Shown here: positions 8,477-17,162 of the stretch, one piece after another
Layout: each line of letters opens with the position of its first letter
How positions within the stretch are numbered: position 1 is the first letter of the stretch
Source of the DNA: Paraimprobicoccus trichonymphae
Lineage (GTDB): Bacteria; Bacillota; Clostridia; Oscillospirales; Acutalibacteraceae
Direction of reading: 5' to 3'
Length of the DNA: 64,000 bases
Assembly (NCBI GenBank): GCA_036322875.1
Contig: AP027925.1
Coordinates: 186,001-250,000 of the forward strand
Made by a program: the position numbers and the translations under genes
Notes under the pieces: model-generated
Told to the model about the DNA's origin: nothing
Seen by the model: only the letters and a program-made list of their open reading frames with translations
Database searches by the model: none

Positions 8477-9385
8477 TTATTTCAATAAACTAGAAACCTC
8501 GTCAGCAAAATTACTATCAATTTTTCCTATTCCTTCACCTCTTTCAAATCTCACAAACTCCAATATCTGTATCTCCGAAGCTATTTTCTTACTAGTTAAA
8601 TTTAAATACTCTTTCACATTTATAGAACTGTCTTTTACAAAAACTTGCTCTATTAAACAAATTTCTTTGAAAAACTTGTTAATCTTCCCTGAAACTATTT
8701 TTTCCGCTATGTTTTCTGGCTTTCCAGAACTTAAAATTTGATCTTTTAAAATTTCTTTTTCGTGAAAAACTATGTTATCTGGAACAGAATCTTTATTTAA
8801 ATACAAAGGTTTAGCAGCTGCTATTTGCATAGCAATATCTTTTGAAAATGTTTTAAATTTTTCATCTTTTGATTTTTCTGAGTCTACACCAAATTTCAGC
8901 AACACAGCGATTTTACCGTTGGCATGATTATAATTAGAAATTATACCTTCTAATTTTTTAAATCTTCGGATTATTAAATTTTCGCCTATTATCATTATTT
9001 TTTCTTTTAATATATCTTCTATTGTCTTTTCTTGAACTTTTATTTTTAACAGATCTTCTACTGTTTTTAAGTCATTTTTCATAATAATTTCAGAACATAA
9101 CTCAACAAAAGATTTGAATTCAGAATTTCCTGATACAAAATCGGTTTCAGAATTTACTTCTATTGCTACACCTATGTTATTTTCCAAGTTCACATAAGAC
9201 ATAGCTAAACCTTCTGACGCCACTCTGCTTGATTTTTTATTTGCAGCAGCTAAACCTTTTTTTCTTAAAATATCTATTGCTAGTTCTATATTACCATTAG
9301 ATTCTAATAGAGCTCTTTTACACTCCATCATTCCACAACCTGTTTTTTCTCTTAAATCTTTAACATCTTGTGCTATAAATGACAC
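8477..9385 (-). CDS. tsf: Translation elongation factor Ts
   Basis: EF-Ts recycles EF-Tu-GDP. The N-terminal domain (VKDLREKTGCGMMECKRAL) and the TDFV motif (NSETDFVSGN) are diagnostic, and the roughly 302-residue length is normal. I choose the GTG at 9385 because GGGAGG lies six bases before it, whereas the longer frame from 9400 starts inside that site. rpsB, normally the upstream partner, is absent. Instead a promoter-bearing repeat lies about 90 bases upstream and probably drives the gene. Confidence 0.96.
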   Translation of the reverse strand: MSFIAQDVKDLREKTGCGMMECKRALLESNGNIELAIDILRKKGLAAANKKSSRVASEGLAMSYVNLENNIGVAIEVNSETDFVSGNSEFKSFVELCSEIIMKNDLKTVEDLLKIKVQEKTIEDILKEKIMIIGENLIIRRFKKLEGIISNYNHANGKIAVLLKFGVDSEKSKDEKFKTFSKDIAMQIAAAKPLYLNKDSVPDNIVFHEKEILKDQILSSGKPENIAEKIVSGKINKFFKEICLIEQVFVKDSSINVKEYLNLTSKKIASEIQILEFVRFERGEGIGKIDSNFADEVSSLLK

Positions 9386-9471
9386 AAATAAACCTCCCAA
9401 TATTTTTGAATTATTTTTGTATAGTTAATATAATTTTAAATGAAAGTTACGAATATTTTGTTAATAAAACT

Positions 9472-9748
9472 TTGACACTCTGCTTGGCTAAAGACCAAGC
9501 AAATTCTCGGTTCTATGTCCTCAGCGATTACTCGTCTTAACGTAAGCTCCATTTCATTTCAAACGTAAATTTCCGTGAGCTTCACGGCAATTAAAATTTT
9601 TAATGCTTTGAAGTTTCGGCTTGGTTTTTGTTGAAACAGCATCTCTTGTAATTTTAGCATACTATTATTTTTTGTCAATATTTTTACGATTCATCCGCTA
9701 AAACAAACATTCAGCGGTTTTCTCGCGAATTTATATAAACATTATTAT
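9472..9748 (-). repeat. Promoter-bearing dispersed repeat, copy 2 (full)
   Basis: In transcription direction it has hairpin CCGCTGAA/TTTAGCGG, TTGACA (9678-9673), a 16-base spacer and TAAAAT (9656-9651). Then come hairpins GTTTC/GAAAC, CCGTGA/TCACGG and GCTTGG/CCAAGC, with the conserved core GACGAGTAATCGCTGAGGAC between the last two. It ends in GTGTCAAAG just before tsf. No open frame of note lies inside, so it is most likely a promoter plus structured leader or small RNA. Confidence 0.85.
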
Positions 9749-9915
9749 ATTATTATACAACATTTTTCTATGTGAATTCATATTTATAATATTCATTCCT
9801 GAATTTTACGTACTAATAAATTTATGCAGGCACAAAATTAAATTTTGGTTCTCTAACTTGGCTAAAAATCAAGCAATTTTTTTGATTCTGCGCTTGTCTG
9901 CAAGTTTCTATTGTT

Positions 9916-10905
9916 TTATTGTTCAGATTCCAGTTTTAAATCCTCAGTTACTTTTATATTTAATTTATTTATAACATCCCAATTTAAAACCAATTTTGAG
10001 TTATCAATAGAATACTCTATGGGCATATTTTGAGGTGTACTTTCCTTTTTCAAAATTTTTACTGCTTGTCTTGCTGTCATTTTTCCAAGTTCATCGTAAA
10101 CGACACCGTAAGTACCAATGGCTCCCTTATTAACTATAGTGATCTCACTACAAACTATAAAAATATTGTTTTTCATAGTAGTTTGATAAATTGTAGGCAT
10201 ACAAGAATTTGTTAAATTATCAGTAGGAAGATATACTGCTTCAAAATTTTTAGAAATATTTTCCGTTATCTGTTGCATATCATTAGAGTTTGAAGCGGTA
10301 AAAATTTGCGCTTGCAAACCTAATTTTTCCGCTTCTTTTAAAGCAATATCTGCCTGATATTTAGAACTAACTTCACTAGAACCGTATAAAATAGCTATTT
10401 TCTTTATTTTGTTATTCAACCTAGTTATTAATTTTATTTGTTTCTCTATGGGTACAAGATCCGAAGTTCCGGTTACATTTTTATAAGGTCTCTGATTAGA
10501 TTTTACTAAATTTGCAGACTCTGGATCAGTCACTGCAGTTATTAAAATTGGGATATCTTTAGTTAAATTACTAACAGCTTGAGCGCACGGGGTACTTATA
10601 GCAAAAATTAAATCACTATTATCTCTTATCAATTTATTAGCTATTAAGTTACAAACAGATTGATCTCCTTGTGCATTTTGGTAATTAATTTTTATATTTT
10701 CGTTGTCTTTGTAACCTAATTTTCCCAACTCTTCTATAAAACCACATCTAGCATCGTCTAATGCTTCATGTTCCACTAATTGAATTATTCCTATTTTTAT
10801 TAGTTTATCAATTGGAACCTTTTTAAAAACTTTAAAAATAAAAAATAATACTATTAACAGAAAGAAAAAACCCACTAGAGCAAAAACTTTTGTCTTATGT
10901 CTCAT
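9916..10905 (-). CDS. ABC transporter substrate-binding protein (TrpX-like family)
   Basis: The 329-residue protein has an N-terminal membrane anchor (FALVGFFFLLIVLFFIFKVF), then IGIIQLVEHEALDDARCGFIEEL and the paired alpha/beta lobes of the ABC_sub_bind family (IPILITAVTDPESANLV; TGTSDLVP; AIGTYGVVYDELGKMTARQAVKIL). Members bind aromatic amino acids or related ligands for ABC uptake. The permease and ATPase genes that normally follow are not here, so the ligand is uncertain. It lacks a lipobox cysteine and is anchored by the uncleaved helix instead. Confidence 0.85.
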   Translation of the reverse strand: MRHKTKVFALVGFFFLLIVLFFIFKVFKKVPIDKLIKIGIIQLVEHEALDDARCGFIEELGKLGYKDNENIKINYQNAQGDQSVCNLIANKLIRDNSDLIFAISTPCAQAVSNLTKDIPILITAVTDPESANLVKSNQRPYKNVTGTSDLVPIEKQIKLITRLNNKIKKIAILYGSSEVSSKYQADIALKEAEKLGLQAQIFTASNSNDMQQITENISKNFEAVYLPTDNLTNSCMPTIYQTTMKNNIFIVCSEITIVNKGAIGTYGVVYDELGKMTARQAVKILKKESTPQNMPIEYSIDNSKLVLNWDVINKLNIKVTEDLKLESEQ

Positions 10906-11100
10906 TCATTTAATCACCAATTTAATTTTATAATTTTCTAAGTAATATTATTATGATAACCAACAAATGTCAAAAATTTCATTTAAAATATTTCTTGATT
11001 ATATATTTTTTACAATTTGGACTTTTTCAGATCCTAACATATAAATCTTTGATTTCGTTATTTTGATATCAACATACGTTACAGAGTTTGTTACTAAAAT
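10906..11100. other. Intergenic upstream of substrate-binding gene
   Basis: AT-rich and without recognisable coding content. It lies between the start of the substrate-binding gene and the inverted-repeat cassette. Confidence 0.4.
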
Positions 11101-11723
11101 AAAAGGTGTTTATTTGGCAAAATAAACTTCCATTTTTAATGGATTTGTACGAAAGTTCATTGTCAAAATCTGGTATAAAATCTGTGCGCGATTAAATCGA
11201 TAGACCAATTAAAAAAATATTTGTTGTCGCTAAAATTTATAAAAATGTGCATCAAATTATTATTCAAAAATTGAAATTTTTTAAAAATATTATATAATTT
11301 ATTAATAATGAGAAGTGAATTTTTTAAATTTTGATTTTGTTGGTGGTATAAATTAATAAAGTAGACGTCATAATTTTAGTATTAGTTTCAATTTTAATTT
11401 TAAAGGTAATTTTTAATCAATTCAAAAATATTAAAAATAAGAAACATTGTAAATGCTGTAAAAATCATTGCTGTGACAAAAATAATAGTCGGATGTTATG
11501 AATAACTTTTTATCTGTTTTTTATGCTTCAGAAACATCTGAATTAATATTTATGAATTTTAAATTTATTTGATTTTTTATTGAAATTACACCGATATACA
11601 AATATTTTTTTAATTGGTCTATTGATTTAGTCGCGCACAGATTGTATGCCAAATTTTGACAATGAACTTTCGTACAAATCCATTAAAAATAGAAGTTTGT
11701 TTTGCTAAATAAACACCTTTTTT
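11101..11723. mobile_element. Inverted-repeat-flanked cassette (about 125-bp arms)
   Basis: 11101-11226 and the reverse complement of 11598-11723 agree over about 125 bases with a few substitutions. Shared blocks are AAGGTGTTTATTT, ATGGATTTGTACGAAAG, TCATTGTCAAAAT, CTGTGCGCGA and ATAGACCAATTAAAAAAATA. The arms enclose about 370 bases with one small Cys-rich ORF and no transposase. It resembles a non-autonomous transposon or foldback element. Confidence 0.75.
11352..11501 (+). CDS. Cys-rich single-pass mini-protein (FeoB-associated-like)
   Basis: This 49-codon frame reads a hydrophobic helix (VDVIILVLVSILILKVIF), then basic residues and a CKCCKNHCC cluster before the stop. The layout is that of FeoB-associated Cys-rich membrane proteins, which accompany ferrous iron transporters. 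The only in-frame start is ATT at 11352, which follows GGTGG at a proper distance, so either it uses a rare start or it has lost one. No feoA or feoB is nearby. Confidence 0.4.
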   Translation: MNKVDVIILVLVSILILKVIFNQFKNIKNKKHCKCCKNHCCDKNNSRML

Positions 11724-12204
11724 TCTATAACTAAAACATTATGTATGAGTTTCATCCAGGCAATTAAATTTAAAGATACAACTCAAATAAAAAGTAGATA
11801 AAGATAAACTTGCTAAAAATAAAAACTTTCCATACTTACTGCATTTTTTAATAAACAAAAAATCTACCTCCAAAAATTATTCAAGTCTTAATGTAAACCT
11901 ACGTAGGCTAAAGCCAACAGCTTCTTGCATAGTGCCCTGACTTATTGCCGCAAAAAATATTTACAGCAACCGACAAATTCAGCAAGTTATCACCGCAGTG
12001 CCTGCGATTAGAATGTTCGAGTATCATCCAAAAAAACCACCCGCTCTCTCTTGACAATATATTGAGTGTAATACCTTTTTGTGAATAGCAAATCAATATT
12101 TATTTTTTTTATTTCTGAATTTTTCACAACAAGTCCAAATAAAATTAAAATTTTAGAAAATATTATTTAAAATTAATGGTAATAATAATTTCGGAGGCAA
12201 AAAT
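11724..12204. other. Intergenic, 480 bases
   Basis: This stretch has higher GC around 11890-12060 and a 62-codon minus frame without a ribosome site or recognisable domain. I see no known RNA motif. The last 20 bases hold the GGAGG site of the next gene. Confidence 0.3.
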
Positions 12205-14874
12205 TTGGTTTATAACAACTTTAAAGTTAAATTTATAACAGTTTTATCTAGTATTTCGATTATTGTATATATAGTTTGGCGGTATCTAAATACGATTCCC
12301 GTAGGACATGGATGGCTTTCTACGACATGTGCTATAATTTTGTTGACGATAGAAACTATAGGGATATTTGAAACTTTTGTTTATTATTATGGTGCCAATA
12401 ACCCTATTTATCCAGAATTACCGAAAATAGATGAAGAATTTTTTCCAGAAATAGACATATTTGTTACTACTTATAATGAGTCGGCAAATTTGCTTAAAAA
12501 CACAATTTTAGGATGTTTAAATTTAGAGTACCCAGATAAAAATAAAGTTCATATTTATTTATGTGACGATGGAAATAGAAAAGAAATAAAGGCTCTCGCT
12601 AAAGACTTAAAAGTGAAATACTTAGCTAGGGAAGAAAGATTATTTGCAAAAGCTGGAAATTTAAATAACGCCCTCAAAAAAACAAAATCTCCATTAATAG
12701 CCAATTTCGATGCTGATATGATTCCAGACAGTAAATTTTTAATGAAAACGGTACCATACTTTTTGAAAAGTGAAGAAAAAATTGGTTTTATACAAACTCC
12801 TCAAGGGTTTTATGAGCCTGATTTGTTTCAATATTACCTATGTTTAGAAAACAAAATACCTAACGAACAAGATTATTTTTATAAAAATGTTCAGATTACA
12901 AAAAATAAATCAAATTCTGTTATTTATGGCGGAACTAACGCGGTACTTTCAAGAGAGGCTTTAAAAAAAATAAATGGCTTTTCTACAGTTTCCATAACTG
13001 AAGATTTTGCAACAGGAATTTTAATTCAAAGTCGAGGATATACTTGTTATGCTATAAACGAAGTTCTCTCTTCTGGAGTACCACCACATAATTTAAAAAG
13101 TTTAGTAAAACAAAGACAACGTTGGGCTCGTGGATGTATTCAAACTGGTCGTAGATTAAATATATTATCTCGAGAAGATTTGTCTATTCAACAAAAATTA
13201 AATTATATTTCTTCTGTTTCTTATTGGTTTTTTTGTTTAAAAAGATTAATTTATATTATTTTTCCTATATTATTTTCAGTTTTTAATATAGTAGTTGCAA
13301 AATGTGATATAAAACAAGCTTTAATTTTTTGGGGGCCAATGTATGTTTTGACAAATTTAGCATTAAGAATTCTTTCAAATAAAATTAGAACTTCAAAATG
13401 GACAAGTATTTATGAAACGGTGTTAGCTCCTTTTCTATTTTTTCCTGTAATTCTAGAATCTATGGGTTTTTCAAAAAAAGAATTTATAGTCACTAAAAAA
13501 GACAATAAAAATGGTAAATCTTCTAAAATTTGGTTCATATTTTTCTATAGCTTATACGCAATATTTACAATAATAGGTTTAATCAAGAGTTTTTACTGGG
13601 TATATTTATATAAAGAAAAAAACCAATTATTAACTTTATTTTGGTTAAGTATTAATTTATTTTATCTATTTGCAGCTATATTTTTCGCTCTTGGCAGAAA
13701 AAGAGAATTTTATTCAAGTTCGAAAGGCTCTAATGAATTTAGTGGTGTGTCTGAAGCACCAGAAAAGTTAAATAAAACCAGGTCAAAGAGTCAACGAACA
13801 AAATTGACGTTTAAAAAATCTTTTATTTTATTAATTTTTTTATCTGTAAGTGTGATTGCATTTAATAAATTTTGTATTAATAATTTAGAAAAGTTAATTT
13901 TCCCCAAAATGAATTGTGGCATAAATATAGGTAATGCTTTAGAATCTCCTAAAGATGTAGATTGGGGGATGGATTTAAAAAATAGATATTTAAAAGAAAT
14001 TCAAGAAGCTGGTTTTGACCACGTCAGAATACCGGTAAGATTCTCAGATTATACAGATAAAGAAGATAATTATAGAATAGACAGAGCACTTTTAAGTAGA
14101 CTAGATAAACATATTTTGTATGCTTTAGAACTTGGTTTAACAGTAATTTTGGATTTACATCATTTTAATGAAATTATGGATGAACCTCAAAAATATGAAG
14201 AAGAATTTTACAACATTTGGGAACAACTTTCTGTTCATTACAAAAATTATCCAAAAGAACTCATTTTTGAATTATTAAACGAGCCAGTTAGAAATTTATA
14301 CCCTGAATTATGGAATACTTATATAAAAAATTCAATTCAGATCATAAGAGAAGATAATCCTTATAGATTAGTGATATTTGGACCATATTATTATTACAAT
14401 ATAGATAATATAGAAAGATTAGAATTGCCTTATGAAGACCCGTATATTATGGTTGCTTTTCATTATTATGAACCTAATGATTTCGCTTTTCAAGGTAATA
14501 AATATCATCCTGGATTTGAAGATTTAAAAGATATTCCTTGGAAAGGTTCAAGTGCAGATTTAGATTTTTTATCTAATCGTTTTGAAAGAGTAGAAAATTT
14601 TGCAAAAGAACATAAAGTTAAAGTAACTTTAAATGAATTTGGCGTAACAAAAGAAGCTCCTAGACATTTTAGAAGACTTTGGACTGAAGAAGTGAGAAAA
14701 GAAGCTGAAAGACGTAATTTTTCAGTATGTTATTGGGAATTTGGGTCTGGATTTGGAATTTATAACATTGAGAGAGATGTTTGGGATCATGATATGTTAG
14801 AGGCTTTAATTCCTTTACCAAATAAAAGTGAAACTCTTAAAAAAGTACAAATGAGCAAAAGTAGATTCAAATAG
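12205..14874 (+). CDS. Cellulose-synthase-like GT2 fused to GH5 endoglucanase
   Basis: Residues 1-60 hold two membrane helices. Residues 80-320 are a processive GT2 domain with D121-D122 (CDDG), DAD at 169-171, TED at 265-267 and QRQRW at 303-307, the signature of beta-glucan synthases. FIQTPQGF near 195 also fits. Five helices follow to about 513, then a basic linker, one more helix (553-572) and a GH5 domain (about 575-889). GH5 motifs are RIPVRF, LDLHH, LLNEP with acid/base E693, and LNEFG with nucleophile E811. There is no PilZ domain. The topology places the synthase inside and the glucanase outside. It starts at TTG with GGAGG seven bases upstream. It probably makes and trims a beta-1,4-glucan; product chemistry is inferred. 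Confidence 0.9.
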   Translation: MVYNNFKVKFITVLSSISIIVYIVWRYLNTIPVGHGWLSTTCAIILLTIETIGIFETFVYYYGANNPIYPELPKIDEEFFPEIDIFVTTYNESANLLKNTILGCLNLEYPDKNKVHIYLCDDGNRKEIKALAKDLKVKYLAREERLFAKAGNLNNALKKTKSPLIANFDADMIPDSKFLMKTVPYFLKSEEKIGFIQTPQGFYEPDLFQYYLCLENKIPNEQDYFYKNVQITKNKSNSVIYGGTNAVLSREALKKINGFSTVSITEDFATGILIQSRGYTCYAINEVLSSGVPPHNLKSLVKQRQRWARGCIQTGRRLNILSREDLSIQQKLNYISSVSYWFFCLKRLIYIIFPILFSVFNIVVAKCDIKQALIFWGPMYVLTNLALRILSNKIRTSKWTSIYETVLAPFLFFPVILESMGFSKKEFIVTKKDNKNGKSSKIWFIFFYSLYAIFTIIGLIKSFYWVYLYKEKNQLLTLFWLSINLFYLFAAIFFALGRKREFYSSSKGSNEFSGVSEAPEKLNKTRSKSQRTKLTFKKSFILLIFLSVSVIAFNKFCINNLEKLIFPKMNCGINIGNALESPKDVDWGMDLKNRYLKEIQEAGFDHVRIPVRFSDYTDKEDNYRIDRALLSRLDKHILYALELGLTVILDLHHFNEIMDEPQKYEEEFYNIWEQLSVHYKNYPKELIFELLNEPVRNLYPELWNTYIKNSIQIIREDNPYRLVIFGPYYYYNIDNIERLELPYEDPYIMVAFHYYEPNDFAFQGNKYHPGFEDLKDIPWKGSSADLDFLSNRFERVENFAKEHKVKVTLNEFGVTKEAPRHFRRLWTEEVRKEAERRNFSVCYWEFGSGFGIYNIERDVWDHDMLEALIPLPNKSETLKKVQMSKSRFK

Positions 14875-14991
14875 TTAGTATTTAGTGATTTTGATATATA
14901 AAATTTAATATTTTAGGCAAAATATATAAAATAAATATTTGCATGTAAATTCTTATGTTTATTATTAAAATTAGAATATAAAAATTAAGAG

Positions 14992-15133
14992 ATGATTTAC
15001 ATGGCTTGGAAAAAAATAAAAAGTAATTTTGATTCATTTTTTAATAAACTCAGTAATGAGTCAAAAGGAAACTTGTTAGATTTAAAAAATGATTTAAATC
15101 AAATAAGTTTTTTATATTTTTTGATAAGATTAG
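14992..15133 (+). pseudogene. Small gene truncated by an IS605-type insertion
   Basis: An ATG frame (MAWKKIKSNFDSFFNKLSNES ...) with charged helical composition runs about 45 residues. It then passes into the right-end sequence of the IS605-like element at about 15134. The real gene was therefore probably interrupted. The family is unknown. Confidence 0.4.
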
Positions 15134-15185
15134 AGGGTCAATTACCCCCTGCCGGGGCTTTTGACAACTCAGTGGTTCGGACGAT
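15134..15185 (-). other. IS605-type right end, omegaRNA-like hairpin
   Basis: The segment contains CCCCTGCCGGGG, a compact GC-rich hairpin unusual for this DNA, directly after the 3' end of the TnpB remnant. In IS200/IS605 elements this is where the guide RNA scaffold and right end lie, so I infer a remnant of it. Confidence 0.5.
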
Positions 15186-15662
15186 TTATATATACCACTT
15201 TTAGCTTTCGCAGTGGTGTTACATCATAGGCAGATTGACATGCTGCCTTACAAAACAAGTTTACTTATTTTGTACTTCAACTATGTACTCAATTTCAATG
15301 CGTTGAAGATTCATTGCGCCAATACGGTCATCGTTAGATGTGTATCCACAAGATTTAAACTTGAAAAGATGGCGTTTCTTATCCCTATTATTTCTGTTCT
15401 ATATGGCCACATTTTGAACAAATTTGGGAAGTATAATGTGGGTCCAACAACGATTACGGTTTAATTGAAATTTGTACTCGAGCATTTGCCTGAACTGGTA
15501 AAAAGCCCAACATACAAAAACATATCGATTTTTAAGTCTTACTTTTTCAGTATCAGAACGAATTCCGGTTAAATCTTCTAAAACAAACAGAGTGTTTTTA
15601 CCGTATTTATCGACGAGTGCCTTAGTTACGATAAATAACACGCCCTTAGTCGCCGTGATCAT
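15186..15662 (-). pseudogene. tnpB: IS200/IS605 OrfB (TnpB) remnant
   Basis: Minus-strand frames give LVDKYGKNTLFVLEDLTGIR, KNRYVFVCWAFYQFRQMLEYK and, after frameshifts near 15400, KSCGYTSNDDRIGAMNL. These are the RuvC II glutamate region, the bridging segment, the zinc finger half and the RuvC III aspartate of TnpB nucleases. The N-terminal half is missing and no TnpA is present. It is inactive as read. Confidence 0.8.
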
Positions 15663-15780
15663 GGCATTAATGAAAATTTTGAGGTAATCATAAGATTACC
15701 TATCGTTATCTTTTAGATATTCATTGAACTCTTGGAGTTATTGCTCGTAAAAAGTGGAACATTGTTGAGTCAAGGAAAAA

Positions 15781-17160
15781 TTATTGATATGATTTTTTTA
15801 TAAAATTTACTACTCTATCCATTTTTATGCCCCTGGAACCTTTAACCAAAATTTTATCTCCGTAAGAAATTTTATTTAAAATAGTATTATTTATTTCTTC
15901 TACAGAGTTAAAGTATATGGTTTCTAAGTCGTTTTTTCTAGTTTCTTCAATTCCATTAATTAAATGTTTTGAGTTTTCTCCAGTTGCTATTACTAAATCT
16001 ATTTCTTCTAGAGCTATATATTTACCTAAATCATAATGTATTTTTGAAGATTTTTCACCTAATTCTAAAATGTCACCAAAAATTATAATATTTTTTCCTA
16101 TGGATTTTAAATTTCTTAATACATTAATAGAACTTTTTACAGATTCTGGACTTGAATTATAAGAGTCATCTATTAAAACAATATTATTTTTTAAATTTGT
16201 TATTTCTTGTCTCATAGGTACACCAGTATATTTTTTTAATCCAGACTTTATGTCTTCGATGTGCATACCAAAATCACTTGCAACTGCAATAGCAATAAGT
16301 GAATTATAAACATTATGTACTCCAATACATGGAATAGTAATATTTTCTCTGTAATTTTCAGTGATTAAAGTAAATTTTGTATAAACGTTATTTATAAATA
16401 TATCTTCAGCTCTGTATGCATAATTTCCGTTTAAACCAAAATATATTACATTCTCAAGATCGATATTTTCCGATAAACCAGGAATATCACCATTTAAATA
16501 ATATCTTCCAGATTTATTTTTTAAAATTTTAAGTTTTTCGTTTTTAGTGTTTTCAACATTTTCAAAATTTTCTATGTGTGAAAGACCGATATTAGTCACA
16601 ACTGCACAATTAGCGTCTACTATTTCAGCTAGTCTTTCCATTTCACCTATTTCACTTACACCCATCTCTAATACTGCAACTTGATGTTCTAAATTTATTT
16701 TAAAAATACTTAAAGCTACGCCAACTTGGCTGTTATTATTTAATTTTGATTTTAAAACTTTTAAATTTTCAGACAAAACGCTTGCGATCATTTCTTTAGT
16801 AGTAGTTTTACCGACGCTTCCAGTTACACCTACTATAGGAATATCAAATTTTTTCCTATAAAATTTAGCTATATCTTGTAGAGCTTTTTCAGTGTTCTCT
16901 ACTTCTATCAAAATTTTGTTTTCGAAATCGAAATTAAATTCTTGTCCTTTTTGAAATAAACTTGCGGCAAAATTTATTTTATTTATAAATTTATGCGGAT
17001 TTACTTTTTCTCCTACAATAGGCACAAATAAAGAATTTTTGGTTACTTCTCTGCTATCTATACAAATATTTTTTATACAAATATCTGCATCAAGATTATT
17101 TAGATTTATCAAATTTCCATTTGTATATAAAATTATTTCCTTTAAATTTAATTCTTCCAA
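15781..17160 (-). CDS. murF: UDP-MurNAc-tripeptide:D-Ala-D-Ala ligase MurF
   Basis: MurF ligates D-Ala-D-Ala to UDP-MurNAc-tripeptide in the cytoplasm. The 459-residue protein has the Mur ligase ATP loop GVTGSVGKTTTKEM near residue 110, the NNNSQVG motif, EMGVSEIGEM and the C-terminal DDSYNSSPESVKSSI. The length is normal. It lies two bases after murE, so the two are co-transcribed and probably translationally coupled. Confidence 0.97.
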   Translation of the reverse strand: MEELNLKEIILYTNGNLINLNNLDADICIKNICIDSREVTKNSLFVPIVGEKVNPHKFINKINFAASLFQKGQEFNFDFENKILIEVENTEKALQDIAKFYRKKFDIPIVGVTGSVGKTTTKEMIASVLSENLKVLKSKLNNNSQVGVALSIFKINLEHQVAVLEMGVSEIGEMERLAEIVDANCAVVTNIGLSHIENFENVENTKNEKLKILKNKSGRYYLNGDIPGLSENIDLENVIYFGLNGNYAYRAEDIFINNVYTKFTLITENYRENITIPCIGVHNVYNSLIAIAVASDFGMHIEDIKSGLKKYTGVPMRQEITNLKNNIVLIDDSYNSSPESVKSSINVLRNLKSIGKNIIIFGDILELGEKSSKIHYDLGKYIALEEIDLVIATGENSKHLINGIEETRKNDLETIYFNSVEEINNTILNKISYGDKILVKGSRGIKMDRVVNFIKKSYQ

Positions 17161-17162
17161 AA

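Noticed and set aside
9472..9748. Repeat family considered as a known riboswitch or T-box
   Set aside because: No T-box NGGTGGNA element, no thi-box and no glycine, SAM or cyclic di-GMP signature could be seen, and copies precede unrelated genes.
11908..12096. 62-codon minus-strand frame
   Set aside because: Somewhat GC-richer sequence, but no start signal or recognisable family.
15213..15464. 83-codon plus-strand frame
   Set aside because: Antisense to the TnpB zinc-finger and RuvC III segment, with no ribosome site.
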